A stretch of DNA of 64,000 bases from Phytoactinopolyspora halophila (GCF_003287285.1 NZ_QMIG01000009.1:24332-88331), one strand, 5' to 3'; shown: positions 24,160 through 32,835, counted from the stretch's first letter. Notes: generated by a model from the sequence alone, not told the origin. Program-made: numbers and translations.

Positions 24160-25433
24160 TCACGGTCATCGTCGTCTTCCTGGTTCTGGTGGCGATAGGG
24201 ATGCCCGTGGCGTTCGCCATCGGGATCTCCGGCTTCCTGTTCTTCCTCATGGAGGGCTCGCTCAGCCTCACCATCCCACCGCAGGTCACGCTGACGCAGA
24301 CACAGAACTTCGCCATTCTGGCCATCCCGATGTTCATCTTCGCCGGGAACTGCCTGAACGAGACCGGGATGACGCGGCGCTTGCTGGATTTCGCGTCGGC
24401 GTTGACGGGGCATCTGCGGGCCGGGCTCGCCCATGTCGGTGTCGTCAGCTCGTTCATGATGGGTGGCGTCACGGGCTCCGCGATCGGTGACGCCACCATG
24501 TACGGCCGCGTACTCGGTCCGGGAATGTTGGAGCGCAAGTACGTCCCCGGCTTCGCGGCTGGTGTCATCGGCACGTCGGCCGTCATCGTGACGATGGTGC
24601 CGCCAGGGACCGGGTTGATCCTGTACGGGACGCTCGGCGAGGTCTCCATCGGCCGGCTGTTCGCCGCGGGTGTCGTCCCGGGTGTCCTCATGACGGTGGT
24701 GCTGATGCTCGCCGTGGTGGTGACGGCCCGCCGCCGGGGGTACGAGCGTGAGCTATCGCGCCGGGCTCCGCTGGGCACGGTGGTCCGAACCGGGCTCGCC
24801 GGCGTATGGGCGTTGATCTTCCCGGTCATCCTCATCGTCGGACTCCGGTTCGGCGTGTTCACCCCTTCGGAGGCGGGTGCCTTCGCCGTCGCCTATGCCC
24901 TCCTGGTGGGGGTGGTCATATATCGCGAGCTCACCTGGGCCAGGTTCACCCGGGCGTTGCAAGACACCGTCAACGACGTCGGCATGATCATGCTCTTGAT
25001 CTCGTTGTCCGGCACGTGGGGTCATGGCCTGACATGGGATCGGATCCCGCAGCGCATCATGGAGGCGCTTCTGGGGATCTCGGAGAATCCGCAGGTGATT
25101 TTGATCGTCCTGGTCGTGGCACTCCTGGTGGCCGGGATGTTCATGGACTCCACGGTTCTGATCCTGCTCCTGACCACGATGCTCATGCCCGTGATCACGG
25201 AAGTGGGGATCGACCCGGTCCACTTCGGCATCGTCATGGTGCTGACGCTCACCACGGGCCTGTTGACGCCCCCGATCGGCGTCATCATGCTCGTCGTCTG
25301 CTCGCTCTTCGATACGACGGTCCCGGCCTACCTGCGAGAGTCCGTGTACTTGTTCCTGGCCCTCGTGGGGCTCATCGTTCTCCTTGCCTTCGTCCCGGAG
25401 CTCGCCCTGTGGCTGCCGCAGCTGATCTACTGA
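24156..25433 (+). CDS. dctM: TRAP transporter large membrane subunit (DctM)
   Basis: The 425-residue permease has twelve or so hydrophobic segments and DctM motifs: FAILAIPMFIFAGNCLNETGMTRRL in parts, SSFMMGGVTGSAIGDATMYG, MVPPGTGLILYG, and TGLLTPPIGVIM. It forms the sodium-coupled channel of the importer with DctQ. GTG start overlaps the dctQ stop. Confidence 0.93.
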   Translation: MITVIVVFLVLVAIGMPVAFAIGISGFLFFLMEGSLSLTIPPQVTLTQTQNFAILAIPMFIFAGNCLNETGMTRRLLDFASALTGHLRAGLAHVGVVSSFMMGGVTGSAIGDATMYGRVLGPGMLERKYVPGFAAGVIGTSAVIVTMVPPGTGLILYGTLGEVSIGRLFAAGVVPGVLMTVVLMLAVVVTARRRGYERELSRRAPLGTVVRTGLAGVWALIFPVILIVGLRFGVFTPSEAGAFAVAYALLVGVVIYRELTWARFTRALQDTVNDVGMIMLLISLSGTWGHGLTWDRIPQRIMEALLGISENPQVILIVLVVALLVAGMFMDSTVLILLLTTMLMPVITEVGIDPVHFGIVMVLTLTTGLLTPPIGVIMLVVCSLFDTTVPAYLRESVYLFLALVGLIVLLAFVPELALWLPQLIY

Positions 25434-25445
25434 TAGGAGGTCGTC

Positions 25446-26207
25446 GTGGACTTCAGCGGACGGACCGCGATTGTGACCGGTTCCGGTGCCGGAATCGGAC
25501 GCGAGACAGCGCTGCTGTTGGCATCGCACGGTGCCAACGTGGTCGTGAATTCGAGGAATGGTGCGGGCCGCGGCCAGGCCACGGTTGACGAGATCGTCGC
25601 GTCCGGGGGGCGCGCGGCGTACGCGCCGGGCGACGTCGCGGAACCGGCGACGGCCGCCGGTGCGGTCGAGATGGCCGTCACCGAGTTCGGCGGCCTCGAC
25701 ATACTGGTGAACAACGCCGGACTCACCATTCCCGGCACCGTGGAGACGACGTCCGAGGACGACGTCCAGCGCATGCTGGACGTCAATGTCACGAGCACGA
25801 TCCTCATGTCCCGTGCCGCCATGCCGGCGCTGCGCGCACGCGGCGGCGGGACGATCGTGAATGTGGCGTCCGTGGCCGGCATCAAGGGCCACCAGGACCG
25901 CGCCGTGTACTCCGCCACCAAGGGAGCGATCGTCGCGTTGAGCCGCTCCATGGCAGTGGACCACGTGCCGGACGGAATCCGTGTCAACTGTGTCTGCCCT
26001 GGTACGACGTTGACCCCGGCGATCGAGGAGAAGATCAACTCCAGCCCTGACCCGGACGCAGCCGAGAGGGCGTTCGTGCATCGTCAGCCCATGGGCAGGC
26101 TGGGGTTGCCTCGCGAGATCGCCCACACGATCGCGCACGTCGCATCCGCGGAGGCGGCCTTCATGACCGGATCCGTCGTGGTGATCGACGGCGGCATGAC
26201 GATGTGA
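25446..26207 (+). CDS. Short-chain dehydrogenase/reductase
   Basis: The 253-residue SDR has the cofactor motif TGSGAGIGRE, NNAG, the catalytic Ser in NVASVAG and Tyr/Lys in YSATKGA, and the C-terminal VVVIDGGMTM. It likely oxidises or reduces a hydroxyl of the acid taken up by the TRAP system; the GAGIGR form with following VVNSRNGAG suggests NAD rather than NADP is not certain. Twelve bases after dctM with a GGAGGTCGTC site before the GTG. Confidence 0.9.
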   Translation: MDFSGRTAIVTGSGAGIGRETALLLASHGANVVVNSRNGAGRGQATVDEIVASGGRAAYAPGDVAEPATAAGAVEMAVTEFGGLDILVNNAGLTIPGTVETTSEDDVQRMLDVNVTSTILMSRAAMPALRARGGGTIVNVASVAGIKGHQDRAVYSATKGAIVALSRSMAVDHVPDGIRVNCVCPGTTLTPAIEEKINSSPDPDAAERAFVHRQPMGRLGLPREIAHTIAHVASAEAAFMTGSVVVIDGGMTM

Positions 26208-26229
26208 CGGATCGGCTCAGGAGCAAGGC

Positions 26230-27279
26230 ATGACCACGGTTCCCTATGTGGAGCTCGAGACCTTTGCAGCCCAGTGTCTCACCGCGGCCGGAGCCAGCCA
26301 GCAGGACGCGCAGGCCACCGCGAGCTTGCTCACCCGCACGGACGCCTTCGGCATCCACTCGCACGGGCTGAAGAACCTCGCCGGATACCTCGAGAAATCC
26401 CGGCGGGGTGCGATCGATCTCACTGCCCGTCCGACGACCGAGGTCGACGGACCGGCCTTCGCCCTGCTCGACGCCCACCACGCGATCGGTATGGTCAGCG
26501 GGACTCAGGCCATGCGAACGGCAACCGAGAAGGCACGCGAGGCCGGCATCGCCGTGGTCGCGGTGCATTCGTCGACGCATTTCGGAGCGGCCGGACTCTA
26601 CGCCCTGATGGCAGCGGAGGATGGCCTGATCGGGCTCACGGCGAGCAACGTCGACCCCAACATGACGGTGCCCGGCGCGCGCGGCAAGGTCCTCGGCAAC
26701 AACCCCATCGCCTATGCGCTGCCGGCGGGACGGCACCGACCGGTCGTCTTCGACATCAGCCTGAGCGCGGTCGCCTCCCTCAAGGTGATCCAGGCACGCG
26801 AGGACGGCGCCGAGGTTCCCGAAGGGTGGATCGTCGATGGAGCCGGCAGGCCGACCACCGATCCCTCGCGTTACCCCGGTGAGGGAGCGATGATGCCGAT
26901 GGCCGGCCACAAGGGCTACGGCCTCGCGCTGCTGGTGGATGCGCTCACCGGCCTGCTGGCGAACGCCGCCACGTCCGACCAGGTGCCCAGCTGGTACTTC
27001 GAGATGGACCGGCCGAACGACGTGTCCCATGCCTTTCTCGCGATCGACCCGAGTCTTTTCGGCGGCTCCCCGGATTACGCCGCGCGCGTCGAGAGCTTCC
27101 TCGACCGGATCCACGCCGCGCCGCTTGCCGACGGCGCCGAGGAGATCCGGCACCCCGGACAGCTCGAATGGCGCAACTACGAGAAGGCACGTGACGGTGG
27201 TCTCTCGTTGCCTCCCGAGGTCGTCACCACGCTGGAAACGGCAGGGCATTCGGTCGGTGTGCGTCCACCCTGGGTGTGA
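26230..27279 (+). CDS. LDH2/malate dehydrogenase-family NAD(P)H oxidoreductase
   Basis: The 349-residue protein belongs to the malate/L-lactate/2,3-diketogulonate reductase family, distinct from Rossmann dehydrogenases. Seen: TRTDAFGIHSHGLKNL, the DAHHAIGMVSGTQAM strand, VVAVHSSTHFGAAGLYALMA with the catalytic His, NVDPNMTVPGARGKVLGNNPIAYALP and GHKGYGLALLVDALTGLL. Members reduce 2-keto acids to 2-hydroxy acids. As the last gene of the cassette it may act on the keto acid made from the imported sugar acid. Confidence 0.9.
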   Translation: MTTVPYVELETFAAQCLTAAGASQQDAQATASLLTRTDAFGIHSHGLKNLAGYLEKSRRGAIDLTARPTTEVDGPAFALLDAHHAIGMVSGTQAMRTATEKAREAGIAVVAVHSSTHFGAAGLYALMAAEDGLIGLTASNVDPNMTVPGARGKVLGNNPIAYALPAGRHRPVVFDISLSAVASLKVIQAREDGAEVPEGWIVDGAGRPTTDPSRYPGEGAMMPMAGHKGYGLALLVDALTGLLANAATSDQVPSWYFEMDRPNDVSHAFLAIDPSLFGGSPDYAARVESFLDRIHAAPLADGAEEIRHPGQLEWRNYEKARDGGLSLPPEVVTTLETAGHSVGVRPPWV

Positions 27280-27353
27280 GAACGGCCTGGTTACCCAATG
27301 GACGGCGTCTCCTCAGATGCCGGAAAGCAGCGGGCAGGCGGGGTCAGGATCGG

Positions 27354-29018
27354 TCAGTCAGTAGGCGACTGGCCTGCCGTTGACACGGCGTCTTCCCCGT
27401 AGGTTCGCGGTGTCCAGACGCGCACGCTCCCGTCCGGCCGTTCCGTGGTCCGGGTGCGTGAGGAGCCGACGATCACCAGGCAGCGCATGTCCACGTCGTC
27501 GGCATCGAAGCCTTCGAGCGTGCTCACCTGCACCGATTCGTCGTCGCCGCCGACATCGCGGGCGATGACGACAGGCGTGCCCGGTGACCGGTGCCGCGCG
27601 AGCACGGCCCGCGCCTTGTCGAGCTGGGCCCGCCGGCTGCGCGATGCGGGGTTGTAGAGGGCGACGACGAGATCGGCGGCGCCGGCCGCATCGAGGCGTT
27701 GCTCGATGACACTCCAGGGCTTGAGGCGATCCGACAGCGAGAGCATGCAGAAATCGTGGCCGAGTGGTGCGCCGACGCGTGCGGCCGCCGCCTGCGCAGC
27801 CGTCACACCGGGGACGACGCGAACATCGACCCCCTGCCACCGCGCGTCGTCGGCTTGTTCGAGCACCGCGGAGGCCATTGCGAACACGCCGGGATCGCCG
27901 GACGAGACCACGGCGACGCGGGTGCCCTGCCTCGCCAGCTCCAGTGCCTGAACGGCGCGGTCGGCCTCGACGCGGTTGCCGGAGCTGTGCCGCTGCTGTC
28001 CTGCCCGCGTGGGTACTCGTGCGACATACGGGCCGTAACCGACGACGTGGTCAGCCGCGGCCAGTTCCTGTTCGGCCTCCGGGGTCAGCCATTGCGTACC
28101 AGCGGGTCCGAGTCCGACGACGACCACCTCACCGCGCCAGGCTGGATCCGATTGCTCGCCACGGGAGCCGGTCTCGACGTCGTGGACCTGCTCCGCGGCC
28201 CCGTGCGTCGCCCGTTCGTCCCGGGGCACGACAGCGACGGAGAAATACGGCACGGTCTCCGGGTCGACGTCGGCGATCCGCTGGATGCGGCCCTCGCCCC
28301 ACGTGGCCCGCTCGACATAGTAGGCACCGTCCAGGCGCCCGGACTCGGCAAGCGCGTCCCGTACGGAGGTGAACGTGCGCCCGAGTTTGAGGATGGCGGC
28401 AGCGTCCGTGTCCGCCAGCCGCCGCGCCAGCTCCGGTTCCGGCAGGGTGCCGGGCAGGACGGTGAACGTTTCCTCGTGCTGCACGAGTGGGCGACCGAGC
28501 TCGGCCGCCGCACCGCTGATGGAGGTCACACCCGGAACGGCGTGCGCCTCGTAACGCTCGCGGAGCCGCTCGTGCATGTGCATGTAGGAGCCGTAGAAGA
28601 ACGGATCACCGGCACAGAGCAGGGCGACGTCCCGCCCGGCGTCGAGATGCTCGGCCAGGCGCTTGGCGGCGTGCTCGTAGAACTCGGCGAGGGCGCCCTC
28701 GTAGCCACCGGGATGCCGCGTTCCTTCCGTGGTGACCGGATAGACGAGGGGTTCCTCGATCTGGTCGCCACGCAGGTACGGCTCGGCGATCGAGCGAGCG
28801 ATGCTACGCCCGTGCCGGGCACTGTGGTAGGCGATCACGTCGGCTCGCTCGATCAGGCGGGCTGCCTTGATGGTGATCAGTTCGGGATCGCCCGGACCCA
28901 GCCCGACACCCCAGAGCCTGCCGACGGTCGAGTCGTCGGGCGAGCCGGTGTGCACGTCGGTATGCGAGTCCGTGCGCACGTCGGTGTGCGAGTCGCTGCT
29001 AGATGCGGCGTCGCTCAT
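27354..29018 (-). CDS. cobIJ: CobI-CobJ fusion: precorrin-2 C20- and precorrin-3B C17-methyltransferase
   Basis: The 554-residue protein carries two tetrapyrrole methylase domains. CobI (about residues 33-265) shows WGVGLGPGDPELITIKAARLI, CAGDPFFYGSYM and VPGVTSISGAAAELGRPL. CobJ (about 295-535) shows VVVGLGPAGTQWLTPEA, VGYGPYV, VSSGDPGVFAMASAV, VALYNPASRSRRAQL and VIARDVGGDDESV. Adding C20 methyl and later C17 methyl with ring contraction in one chain is typical of actinobacteria. The first 30 residues are a degenerate Thr-Asp/His repeat not part of either domain. ATGA overlap with cobH. Confidence 0.95.
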   Translation of the reverse strand: MSDAASSSDSHTDVRTDSHTDVHTGSPDDSTVGRLWGVGLGPGDPELITIKAARLIERADVIAYHSARHGRSIARSIAEPYLRGDQIEEPLVYPVTTEGTRHPGGYEGALAEFYEHAAKRLAEHLDAGRDVALLCAGDPFFYGSYMHMHERLRERYEAHAVPGVTSISGAAAELGRPLVQHEETFTVLPGTLPEPELARRLADTDAAAILKLGRTFTSVRDALAESGRLDGAYYVERATWGEGRIQRIADVDPETVPYFSVAVVPRDERATHGAAEQVHDVETGSRGEQSDPAWRGEVVVVGLGPAGTQWLTPEAEQELAAADHVVGYGPYVARVPTRAGQQRHSSGNRVEADRAVQALELARQGTRVAVVSSGDPGVFAMASAVLEQADDARWQGVDVRVVPGVTAAQAAAARVGAPLGHDFCMLSLSDRLKPWSVIEQRLDAAGAADLVVALYNPASRSRRAQLDKARAVLARHRSPGTPVVIARDVGGDDESVQVSTLEGFDADDVDMRCLVIVGSSRTRTTERPDGSVRVWTPRTYGEDAVSTAGQSPTD

Positions 29019-29638
29019 TCGTCCTCCCTCGCCACGGCGTTCACGGCGGCAGTGGCGATCGCGCTACCCCCGCGGCGGCCGTGGACGGTCAGATATGGTG
29101 CTGGTGCGCGCTTCTCCAGCTCCTCCTTCGACTCGGCGGCCCCCACGAACCCGACCGGCACGCCGATGATGACGGCGGGCGCCGGGACGCCGTCGTCGAG
29201 CAGCTCGAACAGCCGGAACAACGCGGTCGGCGCGTTGCCGATGGCCACGACGGACCCCGCGAGCTGCTCGCGCCACAGGTCGAGGGCGGCGGCGCTGCGG
29301 GTGGTTCCCACCGTGTGGGCGAGCTCGGGAACACGCGGGTCGGACAGCGTGCAGATGACGTCGTTGTCGGCCGGCAACCGGGCGCGAGTGATGCCGCTGG
29401 CGATCATGTTCGCGTCCGTGAGGATCGGCGCTCCGGCCCGCAAGGCCGCGCGCCCGGCAGAGACCACGTCGGCGGAGAACGCGATGTCGTCGACCAGGTC
29501 GACCATGCCGCAGGCATGGATCATTCGCACGACTACGGTCGCCACGTCGGGTGGAAGGTTCGCGAGGTTCGCCTCGGCGCGGATGGTCGAGAACGACTGG
29601 CGGTAGATCTCGGCGCCGTCGCGGATGTAGTCGTGCAT
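29015..29638 (-). CDS. cobH: Precorrin-8X methylmutase
   Basis: The 207-residue enzyme moves the C11 methyl to C12, giving hydrogenobyrinate. Motifs: IYRQSFSTIRAEANL, VRMIHACGMVDLVDDI with the catalytic His, DANMIASGITRARLP, VAIGNAPTALFRLFELLDDG and VIIGVPVGFVGAAESKEEL. Start ATG 29638 is one base after the cobG stop (TGACATG). Length is normal. Confidence 0.96.
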   Translation of the reverse strand: MHDYIRDGAEIYRQSFSTIRAEANLANLPPDVATVVVRMIHACGMVDLVDDIAFSADVVSAGRAALRAGAPILTDANMIASGITRARLPADNDVICTLSDPRVPELAHTVGTTRSAAALDLWREQLAGSVVAIGNAPTALFRLFELLDDGVPAPAVIIGVPVGFVGAAESKEELEKRAPAPYLTVHGRRGGSAIATAAVNAVAREDE

Positions 29639-29639
29639 G

Positions 29640-30845
29640 TCAGTCCCTCCCCGGGACGATGGAGGACAGGCCAGTGGGGGCGCCGCCGTTGACGACGTAG
29701 CCCTCGCTCGTGGCCACGACGTCGACGTGTTCGGCCTGCGGCCGTCCACAGCGCCGCTCGCATCCGCTGATGTGGATCGGTGGGCCGGCCGGAAGTTCGG
29801 CGAGGACGGCGCGCGCATCCGTCCGGACATCGGCAGCCGAGGAGGCGCATCCGGGGCTGCCGATGCACGCGCTCACGCGCAGTGCCGAATCGCCGGGGTT
29901 CAGCAGGAAGCCAGCCTCGTCGAGCCGGGCGGTCACGTCAGCGGCGGCGTCGGGGTCGAGACCCGGCACGATGACCGAGCGCCACGGCGTGACGACGGCC
30001 CGCTCGGGGGCGAGCTGGGCGAGCAGCCGCAGCTGGGCGCTGGTGAGCGTGCCGAAGGCCACGCCGGCCACGATGGCTACGGCGTCGCCGGTGGAGTGCC
30101 GGTAGACGCCGACGCTCTCCGCCCCGCCCCCTCTCCGATGATCATGAACACTTATCGACCCCATGGGTCGATAAGTGTTCATGATCATCGGAGGGAGGCG
30201 GTGCAGGGATGTGGGATCGAGCTCGCGCACTCGCCAGGCGCCGCTCCCGTCCTCCGCACGCAGATCCAGGAAGGCGAGCGCGGCGCTGATCATGGCAGGA
30301 ACGGCGACGTTCCTCTCGGCATGCAGGCCGCTGGCGGCACCGCCGACGACGAGCGCGCCGCTCGTGTCGTCGACGGCACGCCAGCCGACGTCGAGGGAGC
30401 CCGGCGGGAGATCACCTCGACCGTCGTCGAGGCCGAACTGGAACCGGCCGGGAAGTTCCGTCAACCGGGGCTCGTTGCAGATCGCCGCGTCGAGCTCGGT
30501 GACGAGGTGCCGGACGTCGGTGAGGCCCCCACGGATGCCGCTCATCGGAGAGGCCAGGATGTTGCGCACTCGCTCGTGTGGGGGCGCCGGAAGCAAACCG
30601 GCCCCACTCAGGCGAGCCGCGAGGTCGTCGACGTCCCGGACGGCGCGTATCTGTACGTTGGCGCGCGACGTGAGGTGAAGCTTGCCGGATGCGCACTCGT
30701 CGGCGCCCCCGGCCAGGGCGGCTAGCTGCGGGGCGGAGATGGCCCCACCCGGGACGCGGATACGCGCGAGCGGGCCGTCCGCGGCATGGTGTGTGGTGAG
30801 AGCTCCGGGGCAGGCATCGGTGCGCTCGCGTACTGACCGGCCCAT
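29640..30845 (-). CDS. cobG: Precorrin-3B synthase, with an in-frame palindromic-element insertion
   Basis: The 401-residue sulfite/nitrite reductase-like monooxygenase makes precorrin-3B with oxygen. Seen: ASGKLHLTSRANVQIRAV, NILASPMSGIRGGLTDVR, FQFGLDDGRGD, and the iron-sulfur cysteines CIGSPGC (CX5C) and SGCERRCGRP (CX3C). Start ATG 30845 follows riboswitch 2 with GGAAGG nine bases upstream. Residues about 218-238 (MIMNTYRPMGSISVHDHR) are encoded by palindromic element copy 2; cobG-like sequence continues on both sides (VRELDPTSLH before, VGVYRHSTGDAVAIVAGVAFG after), so the gene stays open. The insert falls between the two halves of the protein, where a linker is expected. Whether the enzyme still works is untested. 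Confidence 0.93.
   Translation of the reverse strand: MGRSVRERTDACPGALTTHHAADGPLARIRVPGGAISAPQLAALAGGADECASGKLHLTSRANVQIRAVRDVDDLAARLSGAGLLPAPPHERVRNILASPMSGIRGGLTDVRHLVTELDAAICNEPRLTELPGRFQFGLDDGRGDLPPGSLDVGWRAVDDTSGALVVGGAASGLHAERNVAVPAMISAALAFLDLRAEDGSGAWRVRELDPTSLHRLPPMIMNTYRPMGSISVHDHRRGGGAESVGVYRHSTGDAVAIVAGVAFGTLTSAQLRLLAQLAPERAVVTPWRSVIVPGLDPDAAADVTARLDEAGFLLNPGDSALRVSACIGSPGCASSAADVRTDARAVLAELPAGPPIHISGCERRCGRPQAEHVDVVATSEGYVVNGGAPTGLSSIVPGRD
30133..30193. repeat. Palindromic element copy 2, inside cobG
   Basis: Perfect 29-bp arms at 30133-30161 and 30165-30193 with a 3-base loop; the core TGATCATGAACACT is shared with the other copies. Its total length of 61 bases plus flank keeps the cobG frame open. 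This is the longest and most perfect stem of the five copies. Confidence 0.92.
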
Positions 30846-30882
30846 GGACGACCGCCTTCCATCACCTCGTGGAACGTCGCTT

Positions 30883-31042
30883 GCAGTGCCGTGGCCGGTC
30901 TCCTGGCTGACGGATCCACACCCTCCGGCCTGCCTTCCCAGGTGGCGCGCCACCCAGTGGCTCCCTTGACGGGACGGCCGGGAGCTTCCCCGATCACAGT
31001 GGCGAGGGCCGCTCCGGTTTCACACCGGATTCCCATACGCCA
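30883..31042 (-). ncRNA. Cobalamin riboswitch 2, upstream of cobG-cobH-cobIJ
   Basis: The minus strand shows GGGAATCCGGTGTG, CGGAGCGGCCCTCGCCACTG, the B12 box AGCCACTGG, CTGGGAAGGC and AGCCAGGAGACCGGCC. The sequence is nearly the same as riboswitch 1, including the downstream hairpin (30857-30874) next to the GGAAGG ribosome-binding site, so the two leaders are recent duplicates. Control of translation start by adenosylcobalamin is inferred. Confidence 0.93.
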
Positions 31043-31093
31043 CGGCAGTGAACAGTGTACCGGATCGGCATCCGGCGCCGTTTTTTGGAACTC

Positions 31094-31161
31094 ACTTCTT
31101 GGCTCTGCGGAACGTCCAGAGCCCTCGATGCCGCTCTGGACGTTCCGCAAACCCAAGAAGT
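31094..31161. repeat. Long imperfect inverted repeat upstream of a lipoprotein gene
   Basis: Arms at 31094-31122 and 31133-31161 pair over 29 bases with three mismatches (shared core GCGGAACGTCCAGAGC) around a 10-base loop. A T6 run lies before it, on the wrong side for a plus-strand terminator. The rest of 31061-31311 has no gene; a shorter repeat GGTGTCC/GGACACC spans 31237-31263. Confidence 0.75.
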
Positions 31162-31311
31162 CGGCCTTGCTCGCCGTGACGAGGGTGAATCCGTTCCGCG
31201 GCGCGCAATCTCCGTCCGGCTTCGCGTCGTACAACCGGTGTCCGAACACCTCGGATGGACACCAGGTCCGGTGAGACGTGCCCATCCGGACGACCGATGC
31301 TTGGAGGTTCG

Positions 31312-31797
31312 ATGAACCGCCGACTACGGATGTCGCTCGCGCTGCTCGGCATTGTCGCGCTGGGTGCGCTCGGGGCATGCAGCGACGACGACGGCGATGT
31401 GGCCGCCCCGGAGGGTCCGCACCTGACCGTGACGGACACCGATGCCGGTGAGATCCTCGTGGACCACGAGGGACGCACCGTCTACCTGTTCACTGAAGAT
31501 TCGCCCGGGCAGAGCGCGTGCGTCGACGAGGACTGCCTGAGCGCCTGGCCGATCCTCGAGGGAGAGTTCGAGGCCGGCGAGGGTGTCGACGCCGACCTGC
31601 TCGGCACGATCGAGCGTGACGACGGGATGACACAGGCCACCTACGGCGACTGGCCCCTGTACTACTTCGCCAGCGACGAGGGCCCGGGTGACATTCAGGG
31701 CCAGGGCGTCAACGACGTCTGGTTCGTGCTCGACCCCGCCGGCAACGCGATCGAAGGGGACGTCGCGGTGGAGGAGGATGGCAACTCCGGATACTGA
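31312..31797 (+). CDS. Lipoprotein with secreted-repeat (COG4315-type) domains
   Basis: The 161-residue lipoprotein has a lipobox LGAC and two repeats of the family pattern: GEILVDHEGRTVYLFTEDSPGQSACVDEDCLSAWP and the weaker TQATYGDWPLYYFASDEGPGDIQGQGVNDVWFVLDPAG. This family is common in actinobacteria (SCO0930-like), is anchored outside the membrane, and is of unknown function; the W-P-L-Y-x-F and two-Cys pattern suggests a redox or metal-related role in some members. TTGGAGGTTCG precedes the ATG. Confidence 0.85.
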   Translation: MNRRLRMSLALLGIVALGALGACSDDDGDVAAPEGPHLTVTDTDAGEILVDHEGRTVYLFTEDSPGQSACVDEDCLSAWPILEGEFEAGEGVDADLLGTIERDDGMTQATYGDWPLYYFASDEGPGDIQGQGVNDVWFVLDPAGNAIEGDVAVEEDGNSGY

Positions 31798-31842
31798 TGC
31801 CGGTTCTGGCGGCATGCCACGGGGTAGGCGAGGATTGGGGAC

Positions 31843-32808
31843 ATGGTCGATCTTTCTGATGTTCGTGCCGCACATGCCCGTATCGACGGTCATATTCGCC
31901 GGACCCCGGTCATCGACGTCGAGCCCGACGTCATCGCGCCGGCGGGACGGCTGTGGTTCAAACTTGAGCAGCTTCAGCACACCGGCTCGTTCAAGGCCCG
32001 GGGTGCATTCAACCGGATCCGTGCCGCTCTCGAAGCATCCGCTGCCCCGTCAAGCGAATCGGATCATGACCCGGTTCGCGTGATCGTCGCCGCGTCCGGA
32101 GGGAACGCCGGCATGGCGCTCGCCCACGCGGCGCGAGTGCACGGCCTACCGGCACAGGTGTTCGTGCCGGAGAACGCGCCACCGGTGAAGGTGAAGAAGC
32201 TCCGGGACCTGGGAGCGGACGTGATGCAGGTGGGCACCAAGTACGCGGACGCGTACGAGGCGGCGACGGCCCGCGCCGAAGAGCCGGGGGCGCTGTTCTG
32301 TCATGCGTACGATCAGCCGGAAATCTGTGCTGGTCAAGGAACGCTCGGGCGGGAGCTGCTCGACCAGACGGGTGGTGAGGTGGACACGATCCTGCTCGCC
32401 GTCGGGGGCGGCGGATTGATGGCTGGCGTCGCCGCGGCCGTCGAAGGAAGCGCCCGCGTGGTTGCCGTCGAACCGGCAGCTATCCCCACGCTGCGCACGG
32501 CGCTCGACGTGGGTGGCCCCGTGGACGTCGACGTGTCCGGCATCGCAGCCGACTCGCTGGGTGCCTCGCGGGTGGGCACCATCGCCTACGAGGTCGCGGT
32601 ACGCACCGGCGTCGACTCGGTGCTCGTGGAGGACGCCGACATCGTCGAGGCACGGCAGATGCTCTGGAAGGAGTACCGCACGGTGGTGGAGCACGGCACC
32701 GCGTCGGCCCTGGCCGCGCTGCTGTCGGGTGCTTACCGACCGGCGGCTGGCGAGCGGGTAGCCGTCGTGCTGTGTGGTGCCAACACCGATCTGTCGGATC
32801 TCGGCTGA
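31843..32808 (+). CDS. Serine/threonine dehydratase family, PLP-dependent
   Basis: The 321-residue fold-type II enzyme has the PLP lysine in HTGSFKARGAFN, the phosphate/asparagine loop ASGGNAGMALAHAA, VPENAPPVKVKKLRDLGA, and the glycine loop VGGGGLMAGV. It lacks the regulatory ACT domain of biosynthetic threonine deaminase, so it is a catabolic-type dehydratase or serine racemase-like enzyme. It converges with cobN. Confidence 0.88.
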   Translation: MVDLSDVRAAHARIDGHIRRTPVIDVEPDVIAPAGRLWFKLEQLQHTGSFKARGAFNRIRAALEASAAPSSESDHDPVRVIVAASGGNAGMALAHAARVHGLPAQVFVPENAPPVKVKKLRDLGADVMQVGTKYADAYEAATARAEEPGALFCHAYDQPEICAGQGTLGRELLDQTGGEVDTILLAVGGGGLMAGVAAAVEGSARVVAVEPAAIPTLRTALDVGGPVDVDVSGIAADSLGASRVGTIAYEVAVRTGVDSVLVEDADIVEARQMLWKEYRTVVEHGTASALAALLSGAYRPAAGERVAVVLCGANTDLSDLG

Positions 32809-32835
32809 GGTGGGTCTGCACGTCGGCTCACGGTG

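Noticed and set aside
29640..30845. cobG as a pseudogene broken by the palindromic element
   Set aside because: The frame stays open through the element and cobG motifs, including all four cysteines, follow it. No stop or shift is present.
31081..31161. Rho-independent terminator from the T6 run and the inverted repeat
   Set aside because: The T run comes before the hairpin on the plus strand and reads as A on the minus strand, so neither direction fits.
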